Below, one piece after another: positions 30,679 through 40,719 of a stretch of DNA of 64,000 bases. The translations under genes and the position numbers were made by a program. The notes beneath the pieces are model-generated. The model ran no database searches. It had not been told where the DNA came from and saw only the letters and a program-made list of their open reading frames with translations. Position 1 is the stretch's first letter; every line of letters begins with the position of its first letter. The stretch is from Avibacterium avium (GTDB lineage Bacteria; Pseudomonadota; Gammaproteobacteria; Enterobacterales; Pasteurellaceae), in NCBI RefSeq assembly GCF_900454535.1, contig NZ_UGSP01000001.1:538501-602500 (forward strand), given 5' to 3'.

Positions 30679-33600
30679 ATGGCAAAGCAAGCAAAAATCC
30701 ACCGCTCTTTTCACGAGCATTTGATTTTAAACCGTTGGGTGCTATCTTTATTGGGGCAGGGCAGTTTTACCGATTTAAAAAGTTTTTTAAATCATGATCG
30801 CTTAATTGGCTTAAATGAAGACGGTCAAACCCATTTTTTTGAGGCGCTTCAGCTTGGGGCTTTATTTCCGTTTTCTGAAAAAATCAGCGAGGAAGATGTT
30901 CGCCGTTATGATTTAAATATTGTCCGCCATTGGCAGCAAATCACCGCTAAACGCAATCAAGACAGCGGCCATCAATTGCAGATGAAATATTTCCAATATC
31001 TCTCTTTGTTATTTACCGAGATTTATTTGGATTGGTTTTTTAACCGTCAAGCAGAAATGTTGGCAGGTTTAAATGAAACGCTGGCAAATTATCAAAAAGA
31101 AAAGGGGCATTTGGATTTATCCGATTATCAGACGGCAGATTTAAATAAAATTGCTTTTTGGAATGCCACTGGTTCGGGCAAAACCTTATTAATGCACGTC
31201 AATATTTTGCAATATCAGCATTATTGTCCTGAAAAAATAGATCAGATTATTTTATTAACGCCCAATGAAGGATTAAGCCACCAGCATTTGCAAGAGTTTT
31301 TAAATTCAGGTTTTCAGGCTACTTTTTTAATAAAAATAATCAAAGTGGCGATTTATTAAATTCAGTACAAGTCATTGACATAAATAAATTGGCAGATAAA
31401 CACGGTGATAAGACGGTGGCAGTGGAAAGCCTAGCAGGGCGAAATCTGGTACTGGTGGACGAAGGGCATCGCGGCACCTCTGGTGATACGTGGTTCAAAC
31501 GCCGTGAGCAGTTAATCGGAGATGGTTTTGCTTTTGAATATTCAGCGACTTTTGGGCAGGCAGTGAGTAAGGGAAAAACCGTTAAAGAGCAAACAGAAGA
31601 ATGGCAAAAGAAAAAAGCCCATCTGTTCTTTGGCAAAAAAAGCCTAAAAGGGCTGGATGAGGCTCAATTAGCACAATTGCGGCCTGATGTATTGAACTTG
31701 CAGACGATTCGCCAATCAGCGATGTTGGAAGTCTATGCCAAAGCGGTGTTATTTGATTATTCCTACAAATATTTTTATGCAGACGGTTATGGCAAAGAAA
31801 GCCAAATTCTGAATTTACGCGATGAGGATTATGCACCGCACGGCGATATGTATTTAACTGCCTGTTTGCTGGTGTTTTATCAGCAATTGTATTTGTTTGA
31901 CCGTCATCAAAAAGCTATCAGTGCTTTTCAGATTGAAAAACCGCTGTGGGTGTTTGTGGGTAACAAAGTGGCAGATGACGACAGCGATATTTTAAAAATT
32001 TTGAGATTCTTGGCGCATTTTTTAAATAACCGTGCCGTGATTGAAAACCGCTTGAAGCAATTATTAAGCGATACCGCTGTGTTAACCAATAAAGACGGCG
32101 CAAATATTTTTGCAGGGCAATTTACGCCGTTAATGGGCTTTTTGGGCAAAGAAAGCGCGCTGTATGACGATATTTTGCAAAAAGTATTTAACACTGCCAT
32201 TGATGGAAGATTGCAAGTTACTTTGCTAAAAAACAAAGCTGCGGAAGGTGAGTTGGCTCTGTCGATAGGCAATGCTAAGCCGTTTGGCGTGATCAATATA
32301 GGTGATGCTAATAGTTTTGCAAAAACAGCGGAAAAAGAAAGTGATTTTGACACTGTGCAGGACGATTTTTTGTCGTCTTTATTTCAGGAAATAAACCGAA
32401 AAGATAGTCACATTCATTTGTTGATCGGCTCTAAAAAATTTACTGAGGGCTGGTCAAGCTGGCGTGTTTCTACTTTAGGTTTGCTCAATATGGGCAGAGG
32501 TGAGGGAAGTCAGATTATCCAATTATTTGGCCGCGGTGTACGATTAAAAGGGCAGGGCTATTCTCTTAAACGTAGCCGAAAAGACGAGCGTCCAGAAGGC
32601 GTATTTTTAGAAAAACTGGAGACGCTCAATATCTTTGGTATTGCCGCAAATTATATGGAAGAATTTAAAAAATACCTCAAAGAAGAAGGTATTACACCAC
32701 CAGATGAAATGCTGACGGTAGATTTTAAAGTGAAGCCCAATTTGCCTGCTACCAAACTCAAAACTTTGCGCCTTAAAGATGGTTACAAAGACAATCAAAA
32801 AAATGGCTTTAAACGCAAGGAAAAAGAGATTATATTTTTTGAAATGCCTGAGAAATATCAAGGAAAGGGTAAGCGCTTACAAGTGGATTTGGATTTGTAT
32901 CCTAAAATTGATATGGCGGGAACAGTCGGCGAACGTACCCCATTGGATAAGCGTGAGAAAAATACGCTGGATAAGAGTTTATTTGCCTTTTTTGATTGGG
33001 AGGCGATTTATCTGGCGCTATGGGAATACAAATGGCAACGCTCTTGGTGGAATTTACAACTTAATAAAACCGTCATTCAGAAATTCGCTCAGACGGACGG
33101 TTGGTATCAGTTATGGATACCCAAAGACCGACTCACCGTCCGAACCTTTGCCGATATTCACTATCAGCAAGGGATTTTGATTGAGCTGCTGAAACTGTAT
33201 ATGCAGCGATTCTATCAAAACCTTAAAGCTATGTATGAAAGTGAGTTTTATGAAACCGCGTGGGTTGATACAGATTATCCTGCTTTGCAAAATAGCTACC
33301 AATTCCGTATTGAGAATCATGATGACGGCAGGGAATATGCGCAAAAACTCTTGCAATTAAGAGATTTTATTGAGTCAGGACGGTTAAAAGAAGTATTGGG
33401 CTGGCAGGCGGCAAACATCACCGCTATTTGCTTTGAACCGCATCTTTATTATCCCATCATGACGTTGGAAAATGCCGAAGCCTTACCACTGACCATGAAG
33501 CCAATGGATATGAACGAAGCGAGTGAAATCCGTTTTGTACAGGATTTGCAAGCGGCGCATGAAGACGGTCGCTTAAAAAACTGGATTGGCGATAAGGATT

Positions 33601-33962
33601 TGTATTTGCTGCGCAATGCCGCCAATAAAAAGAAAGGGCTGGGTTTTGCGCTGGCGGGCAATTTTTATCCTGACTTTTTGCTTTGGCTGGTGGATCGGGA
33701 AACGGGCAAGCAATGGCTAAGTTTTATCGACCCTAAAGGCATTTTGCATATGGGCATTAACGATCCTAAATTTGGCTTGGCGGAGGAGGTTAAAAATCTG
33801 CAGAAGAAAAATAGCTTAGATATTCAATTGAATGCGTTTATTCTTTCCATCACTCGGCGAGAAGATTTATTGCATACGGATATAGAAGATTATGCCGAGA
33901 AGAATATTCTGTTTATGCAGGATGGGGATTATTTGCAGGAGATGTTTGAGAGAATATTGTAA
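30679..33962 (+). pseudogene. Type III-like restriction helicase-nuclease (Res), interrupted by a frameshift
   Basis: Res subunits combine an SF2 translocase with a PD-(D/E)xK nuclease and cut DNA together with Mod. Visible parts: Walker A ATGSGKTLLMHV (near 31170), DEGH box VDEGHRG (near 31460), motif VI-like GRGVRLKGQG (near 32530) and a C-terminal nuclease core YPDF (33666-33677) followed by FIDPKG. A T6 run at 31323-31328 breaks the frame: the first piece ends at 31359 and the second is open from 31389. One more T would give a continuous protein of 1094 residues joined as ATFF-NKNNQSGDLL. It starts one base after the mod stop. Loss of the helicase continuity should abolish cleavage unless corrected by slippage. 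Confidence 0.82.
31128..31136 (-). repeat. Partial Neisseria-type uptake sequence (9 of 10 core bases)
   Basis: TCAGACGGC is nine bases of the reverse complement of GCCGTCTGAA. It lies in the 5' part of res. An 8-base fragment (TCAGACGG) also occurs at 33089-33096. Confidence 0.55.
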
Positions 33963-34052
33963 TAATAAACTCAATAACCAGAAAACTCATTAAAAAATAC
34001 CGCTCTTTGATCTGAACCGCCCAAAAATCCTAGACACCTAGGAAGTTAAATA

Positions 34053-34079
34053 TTGAGCTCTGTATTGTACAGAGCTCAA
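34053..34079. terminator. Perfect 12-base-pair hairpin after res
   Basis: TTGAGCTCTGTA (34053-34064) pairs with TACAGAGCTCAA (34068-34079) around a TTG loop, 90 bases after the res stop and followed by GTTGTTT. It probably terminates the island transcript, but the T-run is weak. It could also be an island-border element. The rest of the 262-base gap to greB shows nothing recognisable except the greB terminator. Confidence 0.5.
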
Positions 34080-34177
34080 GTTGTTTAATGTGTAAAAGAT
34101 CAATTAGAACTAATCTGACAAATCTCAATAAAAAGTAAGAGTTTTCCATTTAGAATATAAAAGCCAAAATCATCTAA

Positions 34178-34206
34178 ACAAAAAAACCAATGGCATAAAT
34201 CATTGG
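34178..34206 (-). terminator. Terminator of greB
   Basis: CCAATG (34187-34192) pairs with CATTGG (34201-34206); on the minus strand the stem is followed by TTTTTTTG. It lies 19 bases after the greB stop. Confidence 0.8.
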
Positions 34207-34224
34207 CTATTGATTGTTTCATAC

Positions 34225-34704
34225 TTACTTTTTCTCATACCAAATCTGATTAATATATAAAGTTACCCAGCCTGAGGGGGTGCTTACTTTTACTTCATCA
34301 TCAACTTCTTTGCCAATTAAGGCGCGAGCTACGGGGCTATCGATGGAGATCCAATTTTTGGCTGGATCGAATTCATCACAGCCCACAATGCGGTATTGAT
34401 GTTCTTCGCCCTGTTCATTTTCTAAGGCGACCCAAGCGCCAAAAAAGACTTTGCTCTCCTGTCTTGGGTGGTAATCAACAATTTGCAGCACCTCTAAACG
34501 CTTGGTTAAGAAACGAACGCGGCGATCAATCTCGCGCAGGCGGCGTTTACCATAAATATATTCTGCATTTTCACTTCTATCCCCCAATGCTGCCGCATCA
34601 GATACTGCTTGAGTTACTTTTGGACGCTCTTCTTTCCATAAAAACTTTAGCTCTTGATCAAGGGTATTCCAGCCATCTCGGGTGATGTAATTTGATTTTG
34701 TCAT
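34225..34704 (-). CDS. greB: Transcription elongation factor GreB
   Basis: GreB enters the RNA polymerase secondary channel and stimulates cleavage of backtracked RNA. The N-terminal coiled coil (about 1-77) has the acidic tip motif LGDRSENAEY with the catalytic Asp and Glu. The C-terminal FKBP-like domain contains KVFFGAWVALEN and the conserved ISIDSPVARALIGKEVDD. The sequence follows GreB (LKFLWKEERP, LREIDRRVRFLTKRLE) rather than GreA. 159 residues, normal length. Confidence 0.95.
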   Translation of the reverse strand: MTKSNYITRDGWNTLDQELKFLWKEERPKVTQAVSDAAALGDRSENAEYIYGKRRLREIDRRVRFLTKRLEVLQIVDYHPRQESKVFFGAWVALENEQGEEHQYRIVGCDEFDPAKNWISIDSPVARALIGKEVDDEVKVSTPSGWVTLYINQIWYEKK

Positions 34705-34791
34705 AGGTTGCTAATTTGTGCTGTTGTTTGTGGCAAAGGAAATATTATAGCAGTGAAAAGCAAGGGAATAAAAATGGTGAGAAGCGTACAG

Positions 34792-34828
34792 ACAAAAAAA
34801 TAGGGCTTGTTATCTAGCCCTATTTTTT
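34792..34828. terminator. Bidirectional terminator after rpoH
   Basis: A 13-base-pair stem (34795-34807 with 34816-34828) with an 8-base loop ends 1 base before the rpoH stop codon region. A-rich and T-rich flanks permit termination in both directions. Confidence 0.88.
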
Positions 34829-34829
34829 A

Positions 34830-35678
34830 TTAGAAAGTTACCGCACTTTTAAGTTTTTTCAATGCGTTAGTTTCAAGTTGGCGAACACGCTCAGCGGAAA
34901 TATTATATTTCGCTGCTAAATCTTGCAAGGTGGCTTTGTTTTCATCTAACCAACGTGCTTTGATAATGTCTTGGCTACGTTCGTCCAAACCTTCAAGAGC
35001 AGTAGCAACTTGATCTGCCGCCTGGGTTTCATAATTTTCATTTTCAAGTTCTGCGGCAAAGTTTGAGCTTTTATCTTCAAGGTAAAGCGCTGGTGCAAAG
35101 CTTTCATCATCATCTTCATTAGAAAGATCAAAGCCAACATCTGCTCCAGTCATACGGCTTTCCATTTCAATGACATCTTGTTTAGATACACCAAGCTCTT
35201 CGGCGACCATATCCACTTCATTATCATTGAACCAACCTAAGCGCTGTTTGGTTTTGCGTAGGTTAAAGAACAATTTACGTTGTGCTTTCGTGGTTGCCAC
35301 TTTCACGATACGCCAGTTGCGTAATACATATTCGTGGATTTCCGCTTTGATCCAATGCACTGCAAAAGATACAAGGCGAACGCCCACTTCTGGATTAAAA
35401 CGTTTTACGGCTTTCATTAAGCCGATATTACCTTCTTGAATTAAATCTGCTTGTGGCAATCCATAACCAGAATAGCCACGCGCAACGTGGATCACAAAGC
35501 GAAGATGAGACAAAATCAATTTTTTTGCCGCCTCAAGATCTTCTTTATAATACAAACGTTCCGCTAATTCCTTTTCTTCCTCTGCGCTTAGCATAGGATA
35601 TTCGTTCGCAGCACGGATATAGCCTTCTAAGCTGCCTTGAGGAACTAACATTAGGGTTTGTGTATCTTTGTTCATCAT
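34830..35678 (-). CDS. rpoH: RNA polymerase heat-shock sigma factor RpoH (sigma-32)
   Basis: Sigma-32 directs transcription of heat-shock genes, which probably include hslR-hslO in this window. The 282-residue protein has region 2 ([18 protein letters not shown]), the RpoH box QRKLFFNLR involved in FtsH-dependent turnover, and a region 4.2 helix-turn-helix ([16 protein letters not shown]). An uptake sequence is part of its last codons. It is transcribed alone, ahead of greB on the same strand but separated by a terminator. Confidence 0.96.
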   Translation of the reverse strand: MMNKDTQTLMLVPQGSLEGYIRAANEYPMLSAEEEKELAERLYYKEDLEAAKKLILSHLRFVIHVARGYSGYGLPQADLIQEGNIGLMKAVKRFNPEVGVRLVSFAVHWIKAEIHEYVLRNWRIVKVATTKAQRKLFFNLRKTKQRLGWFNDNEVDMVAEELGVSKQDVIEMESRMTGADVGFDLSNEDDDESFAPALYLEDKSSNFAAELENENYETQAADQVATALEGLDERSQDIIKARWLDENKATLQDLAAKYNISAERVRQLETNALKKLKSAVTF

Positions 35679-35862
35679 ATTCCTTCTTATTTTACGCCCA
35701 ACTTTAGGGCTATTTATAACATAATCTATAATAAGGTCAATCGATTATAACGATTAATCTATCCTTTTCTTGTAGGTTTAGACTATGGACTTTTAAGAAA
35801 GTTCGTATCTTCTGATTAAATTTTTACGCTATAAAATAAATCTATTTTAACCTATTGAAAAA

Positions 35863-36813
35863 CTACGGAATTCGCTTAGTAATTAGTAAGCCTAAGGTAG
35901 CTACAATAAAAAATCCAATGCACAGGCTAGCAAATATAAACATTGTTAATCCTAAATGCTGTAAGGCAGGAGTAACATTTTCGCCTTTGTCATAAAGGCG
36001 AATACCTACGCTAGCCATTGAAGCCAAGCCGAACGAAAATGCCCAATAAGCAAGGCTAAATTGTTTACCGATCCAAGGGAGTAGGCGAATTAAAAACAAT
36101 AATTGTAATAAGCCGTACCCGATCAAGCCTTTTACTACCCAATCAATATTGCCGCCATTTAAAGCAAGATAGGCGGAACAGCAAACAAAAGCTGGGGCGA
36201 GTTGGATACCAATCGTTGGGCGAATAGCGTTTGGCAGCTCAGTCAAATTGCGTAAACGTTGTTGTACAGCTGGTTCAAGAATGAACCATGCTATCACACC
36301 AGCACCAAAAAATAATGTTCCTATTTCTTGATAGCCTAACAAACCTAATGCTGTTGCACTGACGAAATTCGCAGCAACAGTGGGTAAATATAGCACGGGC
36401 GTGGTGGCATCTTGTGGGTGGATACCGCGCCATAATCCGCCGTAGCGATAAGCCGAAAATGCAAGTTGCCCCGTAATACCAAGCCCAACCAAAATTTGCG
36501 CCAAGCCTTTGTTATAAGGCAATAATCCCATTGCGATCAATAAAAGTGTAATGGGGATCAAGCTAACAAAACAGCCTAAAATGGGGTGATTTAACTCTGC
36601 TTTTGCTTGGCTAGGATAGCGTATCCATTTATACACATAAATAGAAAATAACAGCCCCCAAAGTAAGGCTGAAAAGGCGATTAAGCTTTCTGCAATGACC
36701 GTTGGTACTGAGAATATATTCGCTGCATAACGCCACGCGATGCCGAGTGCGGAAATACCTAATACGATGCTGAAATAATTCACTCCAATAGGAAAGGGCT
36801 TGGCTTGTGGCAT
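35863..36813 (-). CDS. tehA: TehA-type transporter/anion channel (SLAC1 family)
   Basis: A 316-residue inner-membrane protein with ten hydrophobic helices, of the tellurite-resistance/dicarboxylate transporter family whose Haemophilus member is the structural model of the plant anion channel SLAC1. The helix with YWAFSFGLASMASVGIRLYD carries the conserved phenylalanine-type pore segment. The start codon overlaps the DUF2322 stop by one base, so it is the last gene of narQ-murB-DUF2322-tehA. tehB, often paired with it elsewhere, is not next to it. The substrate cannot be deduced. Confidence 0.85.
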   Translation of the reverse strand: MPQAKPFPIGVNYFSIVLGISALGIAWRYAANIFSVPTVIAESLIAFSALLWGLLFSIYVYKWIRYPSQAKAELNHPILGCFVSLIPITLLLIAMGLLPYNKGLAQILVGLGITGQLAFSAYRYGGLWRGIHPQDATTPVLYLPTVAANFVSATALGLLGYQEIGTLFFGAGVIAWFILEPAVQQRLRNLTELPNAIRPTIGIQLAPAFVCCSAYLALNGGNIDWVVKGLIGYGLLQLLFLIRLLPWIGKQFSLAYWAFSFGLASMASVGIRLYDKGENVTPALQHLGLTMFIFASLCIGFFIVATLGLLITKRIP

Positions 36814-37136
36814 TATTTTTCCTCTGCCATTTCAGGCTCAAGGCGGTATTCCTTGTCCTGTTCAATCACCGTAAATAACAGATCAATATTCGGGTGTTTG
36901 CCGGGGAATTGTTTGGCGTCTTGCGTGTGTTCAGCAAAAAGTTGCAAGCCTTTTTCTGCGCAAGTGCGGTCTAATTTTCCGTTAAATTCTTGTGCAAGGG
37001 CGTTGTACACGCGCAATGAGCCAAGTTTACCTGCAATGGCAGGAATGTGATGAATTTGCGTTTCACCGTCAAATACGCTTAAGCCTGCAAGGTGATCGAT
37101 AGTTGGTAAGGTTTCTAAAATTGTTTTGAAATCCAT
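36813..37136 (-). CDS. DUF2322 family protein
   Basis: A 107-residue soluble protein of unknown function beginning MDFKTILETLPTIDHLAGL; I recognise it as the DUF2322 family common in Pasteurellaceae. Start 37136 is chosen because AAGGAAAG precedes it; an upstream in-frame ATG would overlap murB coding sequence. It ends with a one-base overlap into tehA and lies 31 bases after murB, so it is part of the narQ-murB run. An uptake sequence lies inside the gene. Confidence 0.72.
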   Translation of the reverse strand: MDFKTILETLPTIDHLAGLSVFDGETQIHHIPAIAGKLGSLRVYNALAQEFNGKLDRTCAEKGLQLFAEHTQDAKQFPGKHPNIDLLFTVIEQDKEYRLEPEMAEEK

Positions 37137-37167
37137 TTTGCTTTCCTTGTTTAAGTAAGAATAATGA

Positions 37168-38202
37168 TTAATGTTGTGATGAGATAAATTGTTCGCTGTC
37201 AATTTCGCCTTTCGCGCCGATAAAACGCACTTCTGGCTGTAAATACACAGCAAATTTTTCTGCTACCTTTTGGCGAATATGATGGGCAAGATTCGCTACA
37301 TCTTTACCGCTTGCGTTTGCTTTATTCACTAGCACTAAGGCTTGGTTTTGATGCACCGCCGCACCACCAAGTTGATGGCCTTTTAGGCCACATTGATCAA
37401 TCAACCAACCTGCGGCGAGCTTCACTGTACCGTCTGGCTGCGGATAGCTCGGCATTTCTGGATATTGGCTTTTTAATTGTTCAAAAAGTGCGGTGGAAAT
37501 CACAGGATTTTTGAAAAAACTTCCCGCGTTGCCCAATTCTTGTGGATTTGGCAATTTTGCGCTACGCACGGCACAAACTTCTGCGAAAATTTCCTCCGCT
37601 GTTACCGTGGCAGGATCAAAACGTGAAAGCGTGCCATAACTTAGCACAGGCTGCCAATCTTTGGCGAGCTTTAATCCCACAGCGACAATCATATAACCGT
37701 CTTTATATTGATGTTTAAACAGGCTTTCACGGTAGCCAAATTGACATTCCGCTTTACTTAAACGAAAAATCTCCCCAGTATTCAGATTCAGCACGTCCAC
37801 ATAATCGCATACATCTTTAAATTCTACGCCATAGGCCCCGATATTTTGGATTGGCGCCGATCCCACACAGCCGGGGATTAAGGCTAGGTTTTCCAAGCCA
37901 TAAATGCCTTGTTTTAAGCTCCATTGCACTAGCTCGTGCCAATTTTCGCCGCCTTGAACGTGAAGATAATGAAAGTGGTCATCTTGACGATGTTCGATAC
38001 CTTTGAGTGCATTTACCAGCACGATCCCGTCAAAATCTTCCACAAACAATACATTACTGCCTTGTCCGAGAAAAAGCACGGGAAGTTGCTGTTGTTGAGC
38101 TTGTTGCCAAAGGGGCAGAATTTGTTCAAGTGCGGTGATTTTTTTCACCATTTTTGCTTGTGCATTGGTTCCAAATGTATGAAATGGTTGAAGATTTTCC
38201 AT
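37168..38202 (-). CDS. murB: UDP-N-acetylenolpyruvoylglucosamine reductase MurB
   Basis: MurB is the FAD- and NADPH-dependent enzyme that makes UDP-N-acetylmuramate for peptidoglycan. The 344-residue protein is the type I form, with [10 protein letters not shown] and [16 protein letters not shown] as FAD-binding segments and [10 protein letters not shown] with the catalytic serine. It lies 15 bases downstream of narQ, a gene order also known from Haemophilus. Confidence 0.95.
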   Translation of the reverse strand: MENLQPFHTFGTNAQAKMVKKITALEQILPLWQQAQQQQLPVLFLGQGSNVLFVEDFDGIVLVNALKGIEHRQDDHFHYLHVQGGENWHELVQWSLKQGIYGLENLALIPGCVGSAPIQNIGAYGVEFKDVCDYVDVLNLNTGEIFRLSKAECQFGYRESLFKHQYKDGYMIVAVGLKLAKDWQPVLSYGTLSRFDPATVTAEEIFAEVCAVRSAKLPNPQELGNAGSFFKNPVISTALFEQLKSQYPEMPSYPQPDGTVKLAAGWLIDQCGLKGHQLGGAAVHQNQALVLVNKANASGKDVANLAHHIRQKVAEKFAVYLQPEVRFIGAKGEIDSEQFISSQH

Positions 38203-38217
38203 TATGTTCCTTAATCT

Positions 38218-39945
38218 CTATAATTTATTCGGCAGCGTGATTTTCACTTCTGTGCCGCCTTCAGGACGATTATTGATGCGTAGTATAGCATTGAGTTGGG
38301 CGCTACGTTCATTCATTATATTCAAACCGTAATGCCCCGCAGGCTCATCAAGGCTTGGAATGCCCACGCCGTTATCGCGCACTAACAACTCATATTCACC
38401 GTCATCATTGGTGTGTGCAATCACTTCGATTTCCGTGCCTTGGGAATGTTTAATCGCGTTTAACGCCGCTTCACGCACAATTTGCAAGGCGTGTACTAGC
38501 TGTTGCGCATTGAAAGTGTGGGACGGCAAACTGCATTCCACGCGCATTTTCATTTCTGTTTGATTGCGTAAAGAATCGATCACTTGTTCAAGAGCGAGTT
38601 GTAAATTGGCTTCTTGCACCGTTAAGCGGAAAGTGGCGAGCAATTCGCGCAGTTGAACATAGCCGTCATTCAAGGCCTGCTCGAAATCTTTAATAATCGT
38701 TAGGCTTTTTTCCTTATTTTGCTCGCCTTCTTTATTCAAATTGTGCTTCAACAAAGTGAGCTGAATTTGCAGATAGGCCAGCACTTGTGCTAAAGAATCG
38801 TGTAATTCTCGCGCAATAATTGACCGCTCTTCCATTAATAAGAGCTGTTGTTGCTGGCGTTGTGTATGATGGAAATAAAGCGAACGGCTCAACATTTGCG
38901 ACACGTTGTGCATTGTGCGCAAATCTGGGCAAGGTAAGCCTGCTTGCCAATATAGCGTGCCAAGTTTATCTCCCTCCACGCAAAGATCGGTTTTTTGTAA
39001 AGAGAAGTTCGCATCATTTTCGCCTAAATAAATATGCCAATGCTCCGCGCCGTAAACGCTCAATTCAATATAGCGTAAATGCTCATTCACTTTAATTTGG
39101 TTTAGCACCTGCTTTAGCACCGTAGGATCAATATTATTGGTGGTAACTAATTGAGAACATTGATAAAGCATTGATAAAGAGCGGTTGGCTTGGCTGAGTT
39201 TTTGCGTTTTTTCATTCACTTTTTCTTCCAGCCCAGCATAGAGCTTTTGCAAATCACTGGCCATTTGGGTAAATACGGAAGAAAGTCTCCCGATTTCGTC
39301 ATCGTTATTCACATCAAGGGGAATATGATTAAACTGTCCAATTTGGACCTGTGTACTTGCTAAGGCTAATTTTTCCAGTGGGCGAACCATTTGCTTTTTG
39401 GTAAACCACACCACATAAGACACCATTGCAACAATCGACAACATTGTGAAAAGAATAAATAACACCGCAAAATCGTGCTTTTTCTCCGCAAACTCTTGCA
39501 AGTTATAAACAAATTGATCGACTTGCTCAACATAATTTTTCACTTCTTTTTGATAGGCTTGGTAGTCTAATTGCTTGGCATAAACTTCCATTATTTCCCA
39601 ACGTGCAACCAAGTTTTTATAAGCCTGTTTTACATCAGAAGGTACGAAAAATTGCTGGTTAATATCCGCTAAGGTGCTGGAATATAAGGTCGCGCGGTAT
39701 TGTTGTAAATTTTCTGCCACCAACTGCGGTTCGTGTTCAATTTCATATAAAATGCGATAACTTTGCATTCGCAATGAACCCGATACATTGATTAATTCCG
39801 CATCAGATTTGTTACTTTGCATCACAATCAAACTGAGCAAGCTGATGAATGCGGCAAAGATGATAATGAGCAATAAATAATTGGCGATTTTTGTCGCTAC
39901 CGAATGTTTTTTATTTTTCACAATGTTCACGCTTGGCAAAGGCAA
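38218..39945 (-). CDS. narQ: Nitrate/nitrite sensor histidine kinase NarQ
   Basis: NarQ senses periplasmic nitrate and nitrite and phosphorylates a NarP/NarL-type regulator. Order: membrane helix at about 17-44; periplasmic four-helix sensor beginning with the P-box VSGSLRMQSYRI; second helix at about 158-183; HAMP; signalling helix and GAF-like region; HisKA_3 domain with phospho-acceptor His382 in ARELHDSLAQ; ATPase domain with N-box EAALNAIKHS and G-box DNGVGI. 575 residues. It is read divergently from the nap operon, which it probably controls. The partner regulator gene is not in this window. Confidence 0.93.
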   Translation of the reverse strand: MPLPSVNIVKNKKHSVATKIANYLLLIIIFAAFISLLSLIVMQSNKSDAELINVSGSLRMQSYRILYEIEHEPQLVAENLQQYRATLYSSTLADINQQFFVPSDVKQAYKNLVARWEIMEVYAKQLDYQAYQKEVKNYVEQVDQFVYNLQEFAEKKHDFAVLFILFTMLSIVAMVSYVVWFTKKQMVRPLEKLALASTQVQIGQFNHIPLDVNNDDEIGRLSSVFTQMASDLQKLYAGLEEKVNEKTQKLSQANRSLSMLYQCSQLVTTNNIDPTVLKQVLNQIKVNEHLRYIELSVYGAEHWHIYLGENDANFSLQKTDLCVEGDKLGTLYWQAGLPCPDLRTMHNVSQMLSRSLYFHHTQRQQQQLLLMEERSIIARELHDSLAQVLAYLQIQLTLLKHNLNKEGEQNKEKSLTIIKDFEQALNDGYVQLRELLATFRLTVQEANLQLALEQVIDSLRNQTEMKMRVECSLPSHTFNAQQLVHALQIVREAALNAIKHSQGTEIEVIAHTNDDGEYELLVRDNGVGIPSLDEPAGHYGLNIMNERSAQLNAILRINNRPEGGTEVKITLPNKL

Positions 39946-40073
39946 TCAGAATTAAGGGCTATTCTAGCAAAAAATCCCATTGCTGTTTTAGCTCTCGAAC
40001 AGGAAATTTTCACAAAAATTCCACCGCACTTTATTTTGTATCTAATGAATAAAATTAATGCGCGGTGATAATT

Positions 40074-40087
40074 TTGATCTAACGCAA
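40074..40087 (+). promoter_or_regulatory. Candidate FNR site of the nap operon
   Basis: TTGATCTAACGCAA matches the FNR consensus TTGAT-N4-ATCAA at 8 of 10 positions. A -10-like TAAATA lies at 40108-40113, which puts the FNR centre near -40, the usual activating distance. Anaerobic nap control by FNR is known in relatives. No convincing NarP 7-2-7 heptamers were seen. Confidence 0.42.
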
Positions 40088-40192
40088 CAAAAGCGTGATT
40101 TTCTGCCTAAATACTCAATTCAGGTTATTAAAAACCTTGCTTTACCTTTAGACAATAGCGAACCTAGTAAAAAACCATTTTGGATCGTGAAA

Positions 40193-40717
40193 ATGTCAGA
40201 AACCGCATTACCTAGACGCCGTTTTTTGCGTGGAGAGTTTCTGCATTCATTACAAAGCGAAACGGTAAAAGTACAAGGTTTTCAGGGCGTGCGTCCACCT
40301 TGGGCGGTGAGTGAAGCGCGATTTATTCAACACTGCACCACTTGTGGCGATTGTGTTAAAGTCTGCGAAACGCAGATTTTAGTGCAAGGGCAAGGCGGAT
40401 TTCCTGAAGTGCAGTTTGATAAAGGTGAATGTACCTTTTGTCAAAAATGCGTGGACGTGTGCCAGCAGCCTGTTTTTCGCCCAGTCAGTGAAGTGGCTTG
40501 GCGGCATAAAATTGACATTACCAATGAATGCTTAACGCAAAAACAGGTGGAATGTCGTGCCTGCCAAGACAGTTGTGAAATGCGTGCGATTCGTTTTGTG
40601 CCGCAGCTTGGTAAGGTGGCGCAACCAAGCCTGAACTTGGCGGATTGTAATGGTTGCGGTGCGTGCATTAGTGCCTGCCCAGTTTCTGCGATTAAACTTG
40701 ATTATCCACAGGAATAA
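40193..40717 (+). CDS. napF: Ferredoxin-type protein NapF
   Basis: NapF is a cytoplasmic iron-sulfur protein that helps mature NapA before export. The 174-residue product starts MSETALPRRRFLRGEF and has three clusters of cysteines of the 4Fe-4S type: CTTCGDCVKVC, CTFCQKCVDVC and CNGCGACISACP. The start at 40193 is chosen from the family N-terminus; an in-frame ATG-less extension upstream to 40058 is not likely to be translated. First gene of napFDAGHBC. Confidence 0.93.
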   Translation: MSETALPRRRFLRGEFLHSLQSETVKVQGFQGVRPPWAVSEARFIQHCTTCGDCVKVCETQILVQGQGGFPEVQFDKGECTFCQKCVDVCQQPVFRPVSEVAWRHKIDITNECLTQKQVECRACQDSCEMRAIRFVPQLGKVAQPSLNLADCNGCGACISACPVSAIKLDYPQE

Positions 40718-40719
40718 CT

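Noticed and set aside
31310-31325. Kingella-type uptake sequence near TTCAGGCTAC
   Set aside because: It matches the king dialect at only 10 of 12 positions, too weak to count as evidence.
33963-34224. Direct repeat of the selC 3' end as an attachment site
   Set aside because: I searched the gap by eye and found no copy of the T-loop or acceptor sequence.
39946-40192. NarP 7-2-7 heptamer sites before nap
   Set aside because: No pair of heptamers in the right orientation and spacing was convincing.
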